The notes under the pieces are model-generated. The model was given only the letters and a program-made list of their open reading frames with translations. It was not told the DNA's origin and made no database searches. A stretch of 64,000 nt of DNA, from assembly GCF_012317045.1 (NCBI RefSeq), contig NZ_CP051154.1, positions 2,914,001-2,978,000 of the forward strand, written 5' to 3'. This document shows positions 17,165 through 25,905 of the stretch, one piece after another (the stretch's first letter is position 1; each line of letters opens with the position of its first letter). This DNA comes from Leifsonia sp. PS1209. Lineage in GTDB: Bacteria; Actinomycetota; Actinomycetes; Actinomycetales; Microbacteriaceae. Position numbers and translations under genes: made by a program.

Positions 17165-18062
17165 CGCTCTCTCCTTTCACGTCCGTGTGTCCGCCGTGCG
17201 CGACCGGAATCGGCGCGTGCACCACGACGGTCGGCGACGATAAGTTCAGGAGCACGTCGTACGCGACCGCTCCCAGACTTCCGAGTTCCGCCTCGGCCCT
17301 CCGTGAATCGCCGATCACCAGCAACTCGGCGCTTCGAGCCAGTTCGGTCAGTGCTGAGCCGGCCGGACGTCGCACCACCCGGCTTCTGATGGTGATGTCC
17401 GGCTGCCGTTCCCGCGCCCTGGTCACAGCCGTCACGAGCGCAGCCCGTGCATCGTCGTCTCGGCGCAGCAGCCAATCGCTCATGTCGTCGTCCGTGTCGA
17501 CGGTGAACCGCACACGGGACTCCGACGACCGGACCAGCATCAGCTCGCACTTCCGGAGCCCGGCCAGGTCGGCGGCGAAATCCACGGCTGAACGGCCAGC
17601 GGGTGTGTCGTCGACGCCCACGATCACGCCTCTTCGCATTCTGGACGCGACCTCCGGAATGATCGCCACGGGACCGAGGGCGAGATTTGCGAGCTGCAGG
17701 CTGCGCGAGCCATAGGCGCGTCCGTAGTGGAACCCGGTCTTGTGCGTTCCGACCACGAGCAAAGTCTCCTCGTCGCTGCACCCGGCGAGTTCGGCCATCG
17801 GACTGCCCCGGCGCAACTCGGCGCGGAGAGTGACGCCGTCACCGAGTGTGCGCGCGTATTCGAAGTCGTCCGCCAGCAGCTGCTTCGCGTTCTCATCGAC
17901 CTCATCGATCAGCTGTGAGCCGACCGCACCCCACTCGTCGTCGGCGATGTGCACCAGCGTCACAGGCGCCGGGAGCCGTCGGGCCATCGCGATGGTCCAG
18001 CGGACAGCCGCTCGTGCCGGCACTGAACCGTCGACGCCGACCACGTACCTGCGGATCCTCAT
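17151..18062 (-). CDS. Tandem universal stress protein
   Basis: A 303-residue protein with two UspA domains (about 1-145, 150-290). VVGVDGSVPAR and VIVGVDDTPAG open the domains. The ATP loop of domain one (VGTHKTGFHYGRAYGSRS) is near canonical, and in domain two (IGDSRRAEAELGSLG) it is degraded, so only one site may bind ATP. ATG at 18062 follows GGAGG. It heads the usp-ppox-usp operon behind the 28-bp palindrome. Confidence 0.9.
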   Translation of the reverse strand: MRIRRYVVGVDGSVPARAAVRWTIAMARRLPAPVTLVHIADDEWGAVGSQLIDEVDENAKQLLADDFEYARTLGDGVTLRAELRRGSPMAELAGCSDEETLLVVGTHKTGFHYGRAYGSRSLQLANLALGPVAIIPEVASRMRRGVIVGVDDTPAGRSAVDFAADLAGLRKCELMLVRSSESRVRFTVDTDDDMSDWLLRRDDDARAALVTAVTRARERQPDITIRSRVVRRPAGSALTELARSAELLVIGDSRRAEAELGSLGAVAYDVLLNLSSPTVVVHAPIPVAHGGHTDVKGESDVIG

Positions 18063-18110
18063 TCTGGGCACCTCCGACGACAGTCTCAGCGGATCGGCTC
18101 TCGCGCCGTA

Positions 18111-18138
18111 GGCCGTTGGTCCCGCGGGACCAACGGCC
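18111..18138. promoter_or_regulatory. 28-bp perfect palindrome made of two DosR-like sites
   Basis: The left half is GGCCGTTGGTCCCG and the right half its exact reverse complement. Each arm reads GGGACCAACGGCC outward, a DosR-box variant also seen in mycobacterial promoters. It lies 49 bp from the usp start (18062) and 52 bp from the dehydrogenase start (18190), so one element can serve both divergent operons. Confidence 0.7.
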
Positions 18139-18189
18139 TCCCCCGTCACCCGGTGCCGAGGTTGACTCTGAGCGGAGAGGAGACGACTC

Positions 18190-19209
18190 ATGGGCGACAT
18201 GATCGCGTGGCGGACCACGGGACAGCCGGGCGGGCTGGAGATGAGGACGCTACCTGTGCCTGAACCAGGCGACGACGAGGTGCTGGTCAGAGTCGAGACG
18301 TGCGGCATCTGCCGAACCGACCTCCATGTCGTCGATCACGAGATCGCGGTCCACTCCCCGACCGTGACGCCCGGCCATCAGGCCGTCGGCACCGTGGAGG
18401 CCGTCGGGACCGCGGTCGTTCATCTCCGGCCGGGCGACCTGGTCGGCGTCGCGTGGCTGCGGCGCACCTGCGGCGAGTGCGCATTCTGCCGGGAAGGCGC
18501 GGAGAATCTGTGTCCCCGGTCGCAGTACACCGGCTGGGATGCCGACGGGGGCTTCGCCGAGTATCTGGTCGCACCCGCGGCTTTCGTCTACCGGCTCCCC
18601 GACGACGCCGACGCCCTCCAGACGGCCCCTCTTCTCTGCGCCGGCATCATCGGCTACCGGGCGCTGATGCGCGCAAAACTCCCTCAGGGAGGGACACTGG
18701 GCATCTACGGTTTCGGCTCCAGCGCGCACGTCACCGCCCAGCTCGCACTCGCGGCGGGCGCGACGGTCTTCGCGATGACCCGCGGCGAGCAGAACAGAGC
18801 GCTTGCCAGGGAACTGGGTGCACGGTTCGTCGGCGACGAGGCGGACGAGCCGCCGAAACCGCTCGACGCGGCGATCGTCTTCGCGCCGGCCGGCTCGCTC
18901 GTGCCGGTCGCTCTCCGCGCCGTCACCAGCGGGGGAACCGTCGTCCTCGCGGGAATCGAGATGTCCGATCTGCCGTCGACGTCGTACGGGGACACGCTCT
19001 TCCGCGAGCGCGACCTGCGCACGGTCACGGCCAACACCCGGGCCGACGGGATGCGCTTCCTGGCTCTGGCCGCGAACCTCGGTCTGCGACCGCGAGTGAC
19101 AGAGATACCGTTCGCCGGACTGGCGGACGCGATCGACGACCTGCGCGACGGGCGGGCGAGTGGGTCGCTCGTCCTGCGTGTCAGAAAGGATGGCGAACAC
19201 CATGACTGA
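18190..19209 (+). CDS. Zinc-dependent alcohol dehydrogenase family protein
   Basis: A 339-residue medium-chain dehydrogenase, of the YahK/AdhA-like zinc-binding group. Catalytic zinc motif TCGICRTDLH, GHQAVG (His with Gln in place of the usual Glu, as in several members), and structural zinc CGECAFCREGAENLC. The nucleotide-binding motif is IYGFGSSAHVTAQLA, a looser Rossmann loop than in AdhP. ATG at 18190 follows GAGAGGAG. It heads the adh-usp-devS-devR operon and overlaps usp by 8 bp. Confidence 0.9.
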   Translation: MGDMIAWRTTGQPGGLEMRTLPVPEPGDDEVLVRVETCGICRTDLHVVDHEIAVHSPTVTPGHQAVGTVEAVGTAVVHLRPGDLVGVAWLRRTCGECAFCREGAENLCPRSQYTGWDADGGFAEYLVAPAAFVYRLPDDADALQTAPLLCAGIIGYRALMRAKLPQGGTLGIYGFGSSAHVTAQLALAAGATVFAMTRGEQNRALARELGARFVGDEADEPPKPLDAAIVFAPAGSLVPVALRAVTSGGTVVLAGIEMSDLPSTSYGDTLFRERDLRTVTANTRADGMRFLALAANLGLRPRVTEIPFAGLADAIDDLRDGRASGSLVLRVRKDGEHHD

Positions 19210-20077
19210 CCGAACGCTCGTCTGCTGGAACGGGACGGACGCGGCCGAGGCTGCGCTCGGCTGGGCGCTGCGGCGCTCGCGGGATGCCGGATCGCGGCTG
19301 GAACTCGTCGACGTGGTAGACGCCACGCTCTTCGTCGGTGACCACGTGGCGCTGGAGCGCGCGATCGAAGAAGAGCAGGACAGGCTCATGGCGCGTGTGG
19401 AGCTCCTCGAGCAGACGCATCCGGCAGCTCTCGCCCGCCACGAGCTCATCGTCGGAGACCCGCTGGAGATGCTCAGCCTGCAGACGGTGCCCGACACCCT
19501 CGTCGTCGTCGGAACGAGGAGGCGCACCGGGCTGTTGATCCGCTACGGCTGGTCGATCGGTGCCCGCTTGGCGACCTCGGCCTCCGGCCCGGTCGCCATC
19601 GTGCCGGCCGACACCGCCGCCGACAACGGCGGCGCTGGGACGGGCGTGGTGGTCGGCGTCGACGGATCCGAGATCAGCGGGCTCGCACTCGCTTTCGCCG
19701 CCGACGAGGCAGCCTCGCTCGATCTGCCGCTGACCATCGTGCACTGCTGGCAGGCGCCGCTCGCCGGCGAACCGCTGGTGGTCCCCGACGACGAATTCGT
19801 CGGATCGCAGGAAACGGCGCACCGCGAACTTCTCGACGAACACGTCCGGTTCACGCGCGAGCGCCACCCGAGGCTGGCCATCGCCTCGTCCCTGCTCCGC
19901 CGCGACCCGATCGCGGGTCTGACCGGAGCATCCGCTGGCGCGTTCATGGTAGTGGTCGGCAGCCGCAGGCTCACCGGCTGGAAGCGTGCCTGGCTCGGGT
20001 CAGTGTCGCACGGGCTGGCGCTCGGAATCCCTGCCCCGACCGTCATCGTCGGTCCGGAGACTGCTGCACGCTCTTGA
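19202..20077 (+). CDS. Tandem universal stress protein
   Basis: A 291-residue two-domain Usp. Domain one starts TLVCWNGTDAAE, an unusual version of the VGVDGS motif with Trp-Asn. Domain two has VVVGVDGSEISG and VGSRRLTGWKRAWLGSVSHG, the complete ATP loop. I chose the ATG at 19202, about 10 nt after GAAAGGA; 19190 is an in-frame alternative. Translation is coupled to the dehydrogenase gene. Confidence 0.9.
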   Translation: MTDRTLVCWNGTDAAEAALGWALRRSRDAGSRLELVDVVDATLFVGDHVALERAIEEEQDRLMARVELLEQTHPAALARHELIVGDPLEMLSLQTVPDTLVVVGTRRRTGLLIRYGWSIGARLATSASGPVAIVPADTAADNGGAGTGVVVGVDGSEISGLALAFAADEAASLDLPLTIVHCWQAPLAGEPLVVPDDEFVGSQETAHRELLDEHVRFTRERHPRLAIASSLLRRDPIAGLTGASAGAFMVVVGSRRLTGWKRAWLGSVSHGLALGIPAPTVIVGPETAARS

Positions 20078-20129
20078 CCGGTGGAACTACACTCGACATC
20101 GACGATGACAGTCCTTCGAGGGATGTGAC

Positions 20130-21818
20130 ATGCAGGGTGATGAGCCGATCACGTTCCCGGATGCGCCTCGAGGGGAACTCGACCGCACCCTGGGCCAGTT
20201 GGTCGAGCAGGCGGCAAAGGTCATGGAGACCCAGGGGCGGCTCCGTGCACTGGTCAGAGCGAACAGGGCGGTCGTCTCGCATCTCGAACTCCCCACGGTG
20301 CTGCGCAGTATCGTCGACGCCGCAGTCTCCCTGGTCGGGGCGAAGTACGGGGCCCTGGGAGTCATCGCCGAAGGCGGCGGCCTCGAGCAGTTCATTCACG
20401 TCGGCATGGACGAGTCGGATGTCGAACGGATCGGCCACCTCCCGGAGGGTCACGGGCTCCTCGGCGCACTCATCGACGATCCCCGGCCGATCCGGCTGGA
20501 CACCATCGCCGCGGACCCCCGCTCCGCAGGCTTCCCCGACGGGCATCCGCCCATGTCTGCGTTCCTCGGGGTCCCGATCGTCGTGCGCGACTCCGTCTAC
20601 GGGAACCTCTATCTGACCGACCCGGACTCCGGTAGCTTCTCGGACGACGACGAGCAGCTGGTGCGGGCACTCGCCGACAATGCCGGCTTCGCCATCGACA
20701 ATGCCCGCCTCTTCGCCGAGACCGCAGCCCGGCAGGCATGGAGCGCGTCAGCGGCCGAGATGACGGCCGCGATCCTCGGTGCCGAGCAGAACTCCGCCTT
20801 CGACGAGCTCTGCACACGTGTCGCCCCGCTCGTCCACGCCGACGACGTCTGCGTGGTGCTGATCGATCCCGACGAGCACACCCTCAGCGTGCGTGCGCTG
20901 AGCACCGGGGAGGCGCCGGTCGGCTCATTCCCGCTGACGAACGGCCAGCTGCGATCGGCTGCCGAATCCGCCCAGACCACGCGCGCGGAGGACATCGGCC
21001 TGCTTCCCCCGCTGAGCGGATGGGAGACCGGTCCCGCGCTGATCGTCCCGTTCGACGGTGCAGCACAACGTCTGACTCCGGTTCTCCTCGCCCACCGGTC
21101 ATCGGGCGCCCTGCCCTTCACCGCGTTCGAGCTCGAACGAACCGCTTCGCTCAGCAGCCAGGCGGCCATCGCGATCGAGCTCGCCGCCACCCGCGCCGAT
21201 CGGCAGCGCGTCCAGCTTCTCGAGGAGCGAGCACGGATCGCGCGCGACCTGCACGATCACGTCATCCAGCAGCTCTTCGGCGCCGGGATGGCGCTGCAGA
21301 GCATCGAAGCCATGACCGGACCCGGGACGGTCGCCGAACGCATCGAGGGGACGGTGAAGTCGCTCGACGAGGCGATCGCGCAGATCAGGACCATCATTTT
21401 CGCGCTCTCCCACCACCACGAGTCCGGCGCCGGCCTTCGGCACCGGCTCCTCGACATCGTGCACGACGTCGGGTCGGCACTCCCCGAACCGGCGACGCTG
21501 TCCTTCACCGGCCCGGTCGATATCGTGGCGGGCCAGGAGCTCACCGACGACATCGCGGCATTCGTGCGGGAAGGCCTGACCAACGTCGTCCGTCACGCGG
21601 GAGCGCGCACCGCATCCGTGACCACGACGGCCACGGCCGCCGACATCTCCGTGACGGTCACCGACGACGGGCACGGCATCGGCGACGCGACGCGGCGGAG
21701 CGGGATCGCGAACCTCGACGCACGGGCACGGCGTCTCGGCGGCGTGCTGACCATCGACACGGGAGCGGACGGCACGCGCCTGTGTCTCCGACTGCCGATA
21801 CCGGAGGCGACGCGATGA
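20130..21818 (+). CDS. devS: DosS/DevS-like GAF sensor histidine kinase
   Basis: A 562-residue soluble kinase with two GAF domains (about 45-200 and 205-350), a HisKA_3 dimerisation domain and a HATPase. The first GAF closely follows mycobacterial DosS: IGHLPEGHGLLGALIDDP, and GFPDGHPPMSAFLGVP, where H139 aligns with the proximal heme ligand H149 of DosS. The phospho-acceptor is H375 in ARDLHDHVIQQLFG. ATP-binding motifs EGLTNVVRHA and DDGHGIG are intact. It should therefore be a heme-based oxygen, NO or redox sensor that phosphorylates the adjacent regulator. Its stop overlaps the regulator start (ATGA). Confidence 0.9.
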   Translation: MQGDEPITFPDAPRGELDRTLGQLVEQAAKVMETQGRLRALVRANRAVVSHLELPTVLRSIVDAAVSLVGAKYGALGVIAEGGGLEQFIHVGMDESDVERIGHLPEGHGLLGALIDDPRPIRLDTIAADPRSAGFPDGHPPMSAFLGVPIVVRDSVYGNLYLTDPDSGSFSDDDEQLVRALADNAGFAIDNARLFAETAARQAWSASAAEMTAAILGAEQNSAFDELCTRVAPLVHADDVCVVLIDPDEHTLSVRALSTGEAPVGSFPLTNGQLRSAAESAQTTRAEDIGLLPPLSGWETGPALIVPFDGAAQRLTPVLLAHRSSGALPFTAFELERTASLSSQAAIAIELAATRADRQRVQLLEERARIARDLHDHVIQQLFGAGMALQSIEAMTGPGTVAERIEGTVKSLDEAIAQIRTIIFALSHHHESGAGLRHRLLDIVHDVGSALPEPATLSFTGPVDIVAGQELTDDIAAFVREGLTNVVRHAGARTASVTTTATAADISVTVTDDGHGIGDATRRSGIANLDARARRLGGVLTIDTGADGTRLCLRLPIPEATR

Positions 21819-22465
21819 CCGTCGGAACGATCCGGGTCTTTCTCACCGACGACCACGAGATCGTCCGGCGCGGCATCGCCGCCATCATCGACGCGCAACC
21901 GGACATGGAGGTCGTCGGTGAGGCAGCGACCGCTGCCCAGGCGCGAGGGCGCATCCTCGCCGTTCAGCCGGACGTGGCCATCGTGGACGTGCGACTTCCC
22001 GACGGCAGCGGCATCGACGTGTGCAGGAAGGTCAAGCAGGAGGCTCCCGAGATCCGCTGCTTGATGCTCACGGCGTACGACGACGACGACGCGCTCCGTG
22101 CTGCGATCATCGCCGGCGCGGATGGTTACGTCATCAAAGACATCCAGGGCAGCTCGCTGCTCGCCGACATCCGCGCGGTGGCGGCAGGGAAACGCTTGAT
22201 CGACCCCGGTATCGCGTCGCGGATTGCCACGCAGCTGAAGCAGCCGGAGGACGACCCGCGGTTCGGCTCGCTCGTGCTGCGGGAGCGTCAAGTGCTCGCG
22301 CTGATCGCGGACGGCTTCACCAATCGCCAGATCGGCGACAGGCTCGGCCTTGCCGAGAAGACCGTGAAGAACTACGTCAGTTCGCTGCTGGCCAAGCTCG
22401 GGTTGGAGCGGCGCACCCAAGCCGCGGTCTTTCAGCTCGAGCACCGCGCAGGCACATCCGGGTAG
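21815..22465 (+). CDS. devR: DosR/DevR-like NarL-family response regulator
   Basis: A 216-residue regulator. The receiver has TDDHEIVRRG, phospho-acceptor D58 in IVDVRLPDGSGID and a conserved Lys in YVIKDIQG. The LuxR HTH ends with EKTVKNYVS-LLAKLG-ERRTQAAVF. The DNA-contact helix (TVKNYVS) is the same as I recall for M. tuberculosis DosR, which supports a shared DNA target and fits the DosR-like boxes across the island. ATGA-coupled to the kinase; probably transcribed from the promoter at 18138-18190, since no separate box precedes devS. Confidence 0.93.
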   Translation: MTVGTIRVFLTDDHEIVRRGIAAIIDAQPDMEVVGEAATAAQARGRILAVQPDVAIVDVRLPDGSGIDVCRKVKQEAPEIRCLMLTAYDDDDALRAAIIAGADGYVIKDIQGSSLLADIRAVAAGKRLIDPGIASRIATQLKQPEDDPRFGSLVLRERQVLALIADGFTNRQIGDRLGLAEKTVKNYVSSLLAKLGLERRTQAAVFQLEHRAGTSG

Positions 22466-22487
22466 CCACCCGCCGTCGACGGAGCGG

Positions 22488-23345
22488 TCAGACCGTACTG
22501 TCGGGACCGACGACCACCGTCGGTGCAGCGATATCGAGGATCATGGCGTGGCTCACCGAGCCGAGCAGCACACGGTCGACACCGTGCAGCCTCTCGGTGC
22601 CGACGACGAGCATGGACGCAGACTCCGCGACCTGCTTCAGCGCGACGTGGGCCTCACTCCTCGTCAGCACCGGCGTGATCGTCAGATCCCTATTGCTGCT
22701 GCGGAGGCTCTGAACGACCGCGTCGAGTACGAGCTGGTGCTCCTCTTCGAGCTCGCCGAGGAAGGGACCGTCCAGCCGGATGTCCGGAACGCTGACCACG
22801 GGGTCCAGCCACGCGTGCACCACCACGAGCTCCTGGTGCAGCCGTCGCGCCTCGCGCGCGGCGAACCGAGCGGCTTTGAACGAGACCTCCGAACCGTCCA
22901 CCCCCACCGCGACTACGGAACGGGACGCCTCCGGCAGCCCCGGGATGACGGCGACCGCGCCGTGCGCCGAGGCCGCCAGGCGCGCGCCGAGCGACCAGTG
23001 GTAGCGACCGCGCGGTCCTTTCCGCTCACCCGTGCCGACGACGACGAGCGTGTCCGGCCGCGTCCGCCGACGCAGCTCCTCCAATCGTGCGCCCGCCATG
23101 ATGTGCGTGTTGACCCGGAGGCCGGGATACTCGTCTGCGACACGCTGGGCCATAGCGTCGGCAGCGAGATGACGCCGGGCGACCATCTGCTCCGTCACGA
23201 CCTGGCCAGGGGTGAGCGCGTCCGTGTCCTCGACATCGACCAGGATGATCCCGTCGCCCTCGTACACGGCTCTTTCTGCCGCCCATTCGAGGGCGAGATC
23301 CGCCTCCAGGCTGCCATCCCATCCGACGATCGTCCTGTCGTTCAT
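22488..23345 (-). CDS. Tandem universal stress protein
   Basis: A 285-residue Usp with two domains; domain one starts TIVGWDGSLEA (Trp instead of Val-Asp spacing seen elsewhere), domain two VVAVGVDGSEVS. Both carry recognisable loops: GTGERKGPRGRYHWSLG and GTERLHGVDRVLLGSVSHA. Its start overlaps the stop of the upstream usp (ATGA). Convergent with devR, 22 bp apart. Confidence 0.9.
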   Translation of the reverse strand: MNDRTIVGWDGSLEADLALEWAAERAVYEGDGIILVDVEDTDALTPGQVVTEQMVARRHLAADAMAQRVADEYPGLRVNTHIMAGARLEELRRRTRPDTLVVVGTGERKGPRGRYHWSLGARLAASAHGAVAVIPGLPEASRSVVAVGVDGSEVSFKAARFAAREARRLHQELVVVHAWLDPVVSVPDIRLDGPFLGELEEEHQLVLDAVVQSLRSSNRDLTITPVLTRSEAHVALKQVAESASMLVVGTERLHGVDRVLLGSVSHAMILDIAAPTVVVGPDSTV

Positions 23346-24277
23346 CCTTCGCCCTCTCTCTCGTCAGCAGTCGTCGGGGACCGGCCGATGTCGTACGGCT
23401 GCGGGCAGACGAAGACGGGGCATGGCAGCTTCTGCAGCACATCGTGGCTGACCGACCCGAGCATTCCGGCGAGGAGTCGTCCTCGTCCCCTGGTTCCTAC
23501 GACGAGCGCAGCCGCTCCCGTCGCGCGTTCGATCAGCGCCTTCGCCGGGTTGTCACGGACCACGACCGGTGTGATGGCGGCTCCGCGCGCACCGGTGACC
23601 TGCGCCAACGCGTCGGGGATCACTCGCTCGACGCGGGCCAGATACTCAGGATCGACCGGCCGTCCGGCGTCGAGCGCCCGCTGAAACACTTCGGGCACGT
23701 CCCAGGCGTGGACGGCGTCGATTCGCGCGTGCAGCCAGCCGGCCTCTTCGACGGCGAACGCCACGGCGGACAGCGACTCGACGGAGCCGTCCAGCCCGAC
23801 CACGACCACGTTCCGCTCCACCGGTGCCCGGTCGGGGATCACAGCGACCGTGCACTCCGCTCTCGACGCCAGTCTTCCCGGCAGCGAGCCGATGCGGGAG
23901 CCGTCGTCCCCTGCCCGTTTGTCCGTCCCGACGACCAGGAGCCTGGCCCCCGTGGATGCTGCGAGAAGCGCCGCGGACGGCGGACCCTCCAGAGAGCGGA
24001 ACACCGCGGGGACGGTCGGGGCGAGGGCGTGGACGTGCCCTCGAGCTTCGGCCAGCTCCTCCTCGGCGGTGGTGATGATGTCGAAGCGCGGTCCGAACAC
24101 GGCCGCCCCCAATCGTGTGTCGACGGCGTGGACGACATCCAAGGCCGCCCCGCGCTCGACCGCTCGCGCGGCAGCCCAGTCAAGGGCCCGCCACGCGGAG
24201 CTCGTACCGTCGAATCCCACGACGATCCTGCCGCCGCTTGGCACGCGCTCCCGTCCACCACCGTCCTGAGCCTCCAT
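23342..24277 (-). CDS. Tandem universal stress protein
   Basis: A 311-residue Usp. Domain one begins RIVVGFDGTSSAW near residue 17, domain two NVVVVGLDGSVES near 160. ATP loop GTRGRGRLLAGMLGSVSHDV in domain two is canonical; GTDKRAGDDGSRIGSLPG in domain one is weaker. ATG at 24277 follows GGGAGGAG. First gene of a usp-usp operon; a DosR-like box is 55 bp upstream. Confidence 0.9.
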   Translation of the reverse strand: MEAQDGGGRERVPSGGRIVVGFDGTSSAWRALDWAAARAVERGAALDVVHAVDTRLGAAVFGPRFDIITTAEEELAEARGHVHALAPTVPAVFRSLEGPPSAALLAASTGARLLVVGTDKRAGDDGSRIGSLPGRLASRAECTVAVIPDRAPVERNVVVVGLDGSVESLSAVAFAVEEAGWLHARIDAVHAWDVPEVFQRALDAGRPVDPEYLARVERVIPDALAQVTGARGAAITPVVVRDNPAKALIERATGAAALVVGTRGRGRLLAGMLGSVSHDVLQKLPCPVFVCPQPYDIGRSPTTADEREGEG

Positions 24278-24331
24278 CGGGCTCCTCCCATCGTCACCGG
24301 TCAGCATCCCGCACCGCGCCGCCCCTCCGTT

Positions 24332-24345
24332 AGGACTTTCGGCCT
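24332..24345 (+). promoter_or_regulatory. DosR-like box between usp-usp and the DUF5652 gene
   Basis: The site AGGACTTTCGGCCT matches the core at 12 of 14 positions. It is 55 bp from the usp start at 24277 and 35 bp from the ATG at 24380. Confidence 0.62.
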
Positions 24346-24379
24346 TGCTGCACGCGACGTCTGCCGGTTGAGTGATGCC

Positions 24380-24688
24380 ATGAGAAAGCACAACAGCAGC
24401 CACGGTTCTTCGCTGCAGTTCCGCGACGTGCAACCGGGAGTCAAGGTGCTCCTCGGCGGGGCGATCGCCTGGACCCTCGCGTGGAAAGGTGTCTCCCTGT
24501 GGCGGGCGGCACGAAATGGCAGCAAACCCTGGTTCGCGACCCTGCTCGTCTCCAACACCCTGGGTGTGCTGGACGCCGTCTACCTGTTCGGCGTCGACCG
24601 CCGCCACCGCTCAGAGCACCGTGAGGAGCTGGCAGTGCTGGCCGCGACGGGAGAGCCAGAGCAGGGTGCCCATCGGCAGGAGACCTGA
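24380..24688 (+). CDS. DUF5652-type small membrane protein
   Basis: A 102-residue protein with two hydrophobic segments (about residues 22-40 and 50-72). The run WKGVSLWRAARNGSKPWF followed by SNTLGVLDAVYLF resembles the DUF5652 family; function unknown. No good ribosome binding site is visible before the ATG at 24380. It lies 35 bp after a DosR-like box, divergent from usp, and is the right-hand end of the stress island. Confidence 0.72.
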   Translation: MRKHNSSHGSSLQFRDVQPGVKVLLGGAIAWTLAWKGVSLWRAARNGSKPWFATLLVSNTLGVLDAVYLFGVDRRHRSEHREELAVLAATGEPEQGAHRQET

Positions 24689-24691
24689 GAG

Positions 24692-24764
24692 AGCCGGCCA
24701 CGGGACTCGAACCCGTAACCCCCGCTTTACAAGAGCGGTGCGCTACCAATTGCGCCAGGCCGGC
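24692..24764 (-). tRNA. tRNA-Thr(UGU)
   Basis: Full cloverleaf on the minus strand: acceptor GCCGGCC pairs with GGCCGGC, D arm GCGC/GCGC, anticodon stem CCGCT/AGCGG with loop CTTGTAA (anticodon TGT), T arm ACGGG-TTCGAGT-CCCGT. The 3' CCA is not encoded. Confidence 0.96.
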
Positions 24765-24821
24765 AGGCGACGGTCGCCCGTCGTCGGCACCCATCCTACG
24801 GGATGGGGTCCTGCGGTCCGG

Positions 24822-25727
24822 TCAGCCTGCGCTGGGGCTCGGGGACGGCGTCGCGGTCGACGAATACTGGTCGCCCTGCGCCTGCAGCACGAACGCCTTG
24901 AAGTCGGCCGCGCTGGTCAGCGAGCCGGTGTACTGCTTGCCGTTGACCAGCACCAGCAGCGCGTTCGTCATCTTCTTGACCGTCGAGTTCGGGATGGGGC
25001 CGCTCAGCGCCCTGTCGCTCGCAGTCGTCACCCAGGTCTTGAACCGGCCGTCGTCGATGCAGGAGGAGATCTCGCTCGTCTTGGTCGCTCCGGCGTCGCT
25101 GACGCGGGACTTGATCTGCGCGTCGGTGAGGCCGGGGCCGCCCTCCTTGGGCTGCTTGGTGAACATCGTCGCGTTGAACTTCCAGAACGCGTTCGGCGAG
25201 TAGTTCGCGACGCACGCCGCGGCGTTGGCCGCCCGCAGCGAGTATTTCGTCCCCGCCGAGTGGCTCGTGTAGATGGCGACCGGATGCACTTCCATCGTCA
25301 CCGCGCCGTCCTTGACGAGCGGTTCGAGCTGCTTGAGGTTGGTGCGCTGGAAGTCGCCGCACAGCGCGCAGAGGTAGTCGGCGTACACCCGGATGTCGAC
25401 GACGCTGCCGCTGGGGTCCGGCGTCGAGGGGATGGGCTTGGCGTCCGCCGCGAGGGCTGGCGTCGGCTTGACGGTGAGGCCGGAGCCGATCAGCACACCG
25501 TCGCTCGCCATGTTCTTCGGGCCGGGGACGGTCGGGCGGATCGCGCTGACGATGATCAGGGCCACGACCGTGACGACGGCGAGCACTCCGATCACGATGC
25601 CGCCGGTCAGCAGCGCCTTGTTCCTTCGATCCTTCCGCTGCTGGGACGTGCGCAGCTGGCGGGCCTTCTCCCTGGCTGCCTCACGCCGTTCGTTGGCAGG
25701 GCGGCTGTCGTCGGGGCCGTCGGTCAT
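24822..25727 (-). CDS. Membrane-anchored DsbA-family thioredoxin-fold protein
   Basis: A 301-residue protein. Residues 1-40 are charged and cytoplasmic, a single helix spans about 46-70 (GGIVIGVLAVVTVVALIIVSA), and the rest is extracytoplasmic. The DsbA-like domain carries LCALCGDF (CxxC) near residue 125. A low-complexity Ser/Pro tail ends the protein. This layout fits actinobacterial DsbA_oxidored-type (DsbG/MdbA-like) disulfide catalysts. The ATG at 25727 gives MTDGPDDSRP; there is no strong Shine-Dalgarno. Confidence 0.88.
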   Translation of the reverse strand: MTDGPDDSRPANERREAAREKARQLRTSQQRKDRRNKALLTGGIVIGVLAVVTVVALIIVSAIRPTVPGPKNMASDGVLIGSGLTVKPTPALAADAKPIPSTPDPSGSVVDIRVYADYLCALCGDFQRTNLKQLEPLVKDGAVTMEVHPVAIYTSHSAGTKYSLRAANAAACVANYSPNAFWKFNATMFTKQPKEGGPGLTDAQIKSRVSDAGATKTSEISSCIDDGRFKTWVTTASDRALSGPIPNSTVKKMTNALLVLVNGKQYTGSLTSAADFKAFVLQAQGDQYSSTATPSPSPSAG

Positions 25728-25905
25728 GAATATCACTTTCGGGGGAATCGCTGGGGCACTGCTTCGGGGCAGTGTGGTTCGGATCGCGCGCTCAGCACGC
25801 AACCGGTCGATCGTAATTCGGCAGTCTGGGAATCGTCCAGACGCCGGCTGAATGCGCCGTGGACCCCTGGGTGCCCGTGTGGTCACGACGCCGTCGCCGA
25901 TGTCA

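Noticed and set aside
20095..20125. CAGTCCTTCGAGGG before devS as a possible DosR-like box
   Set aside because: Only about half the core positions match; devS is more simply read from the promoter at 18138-18190.
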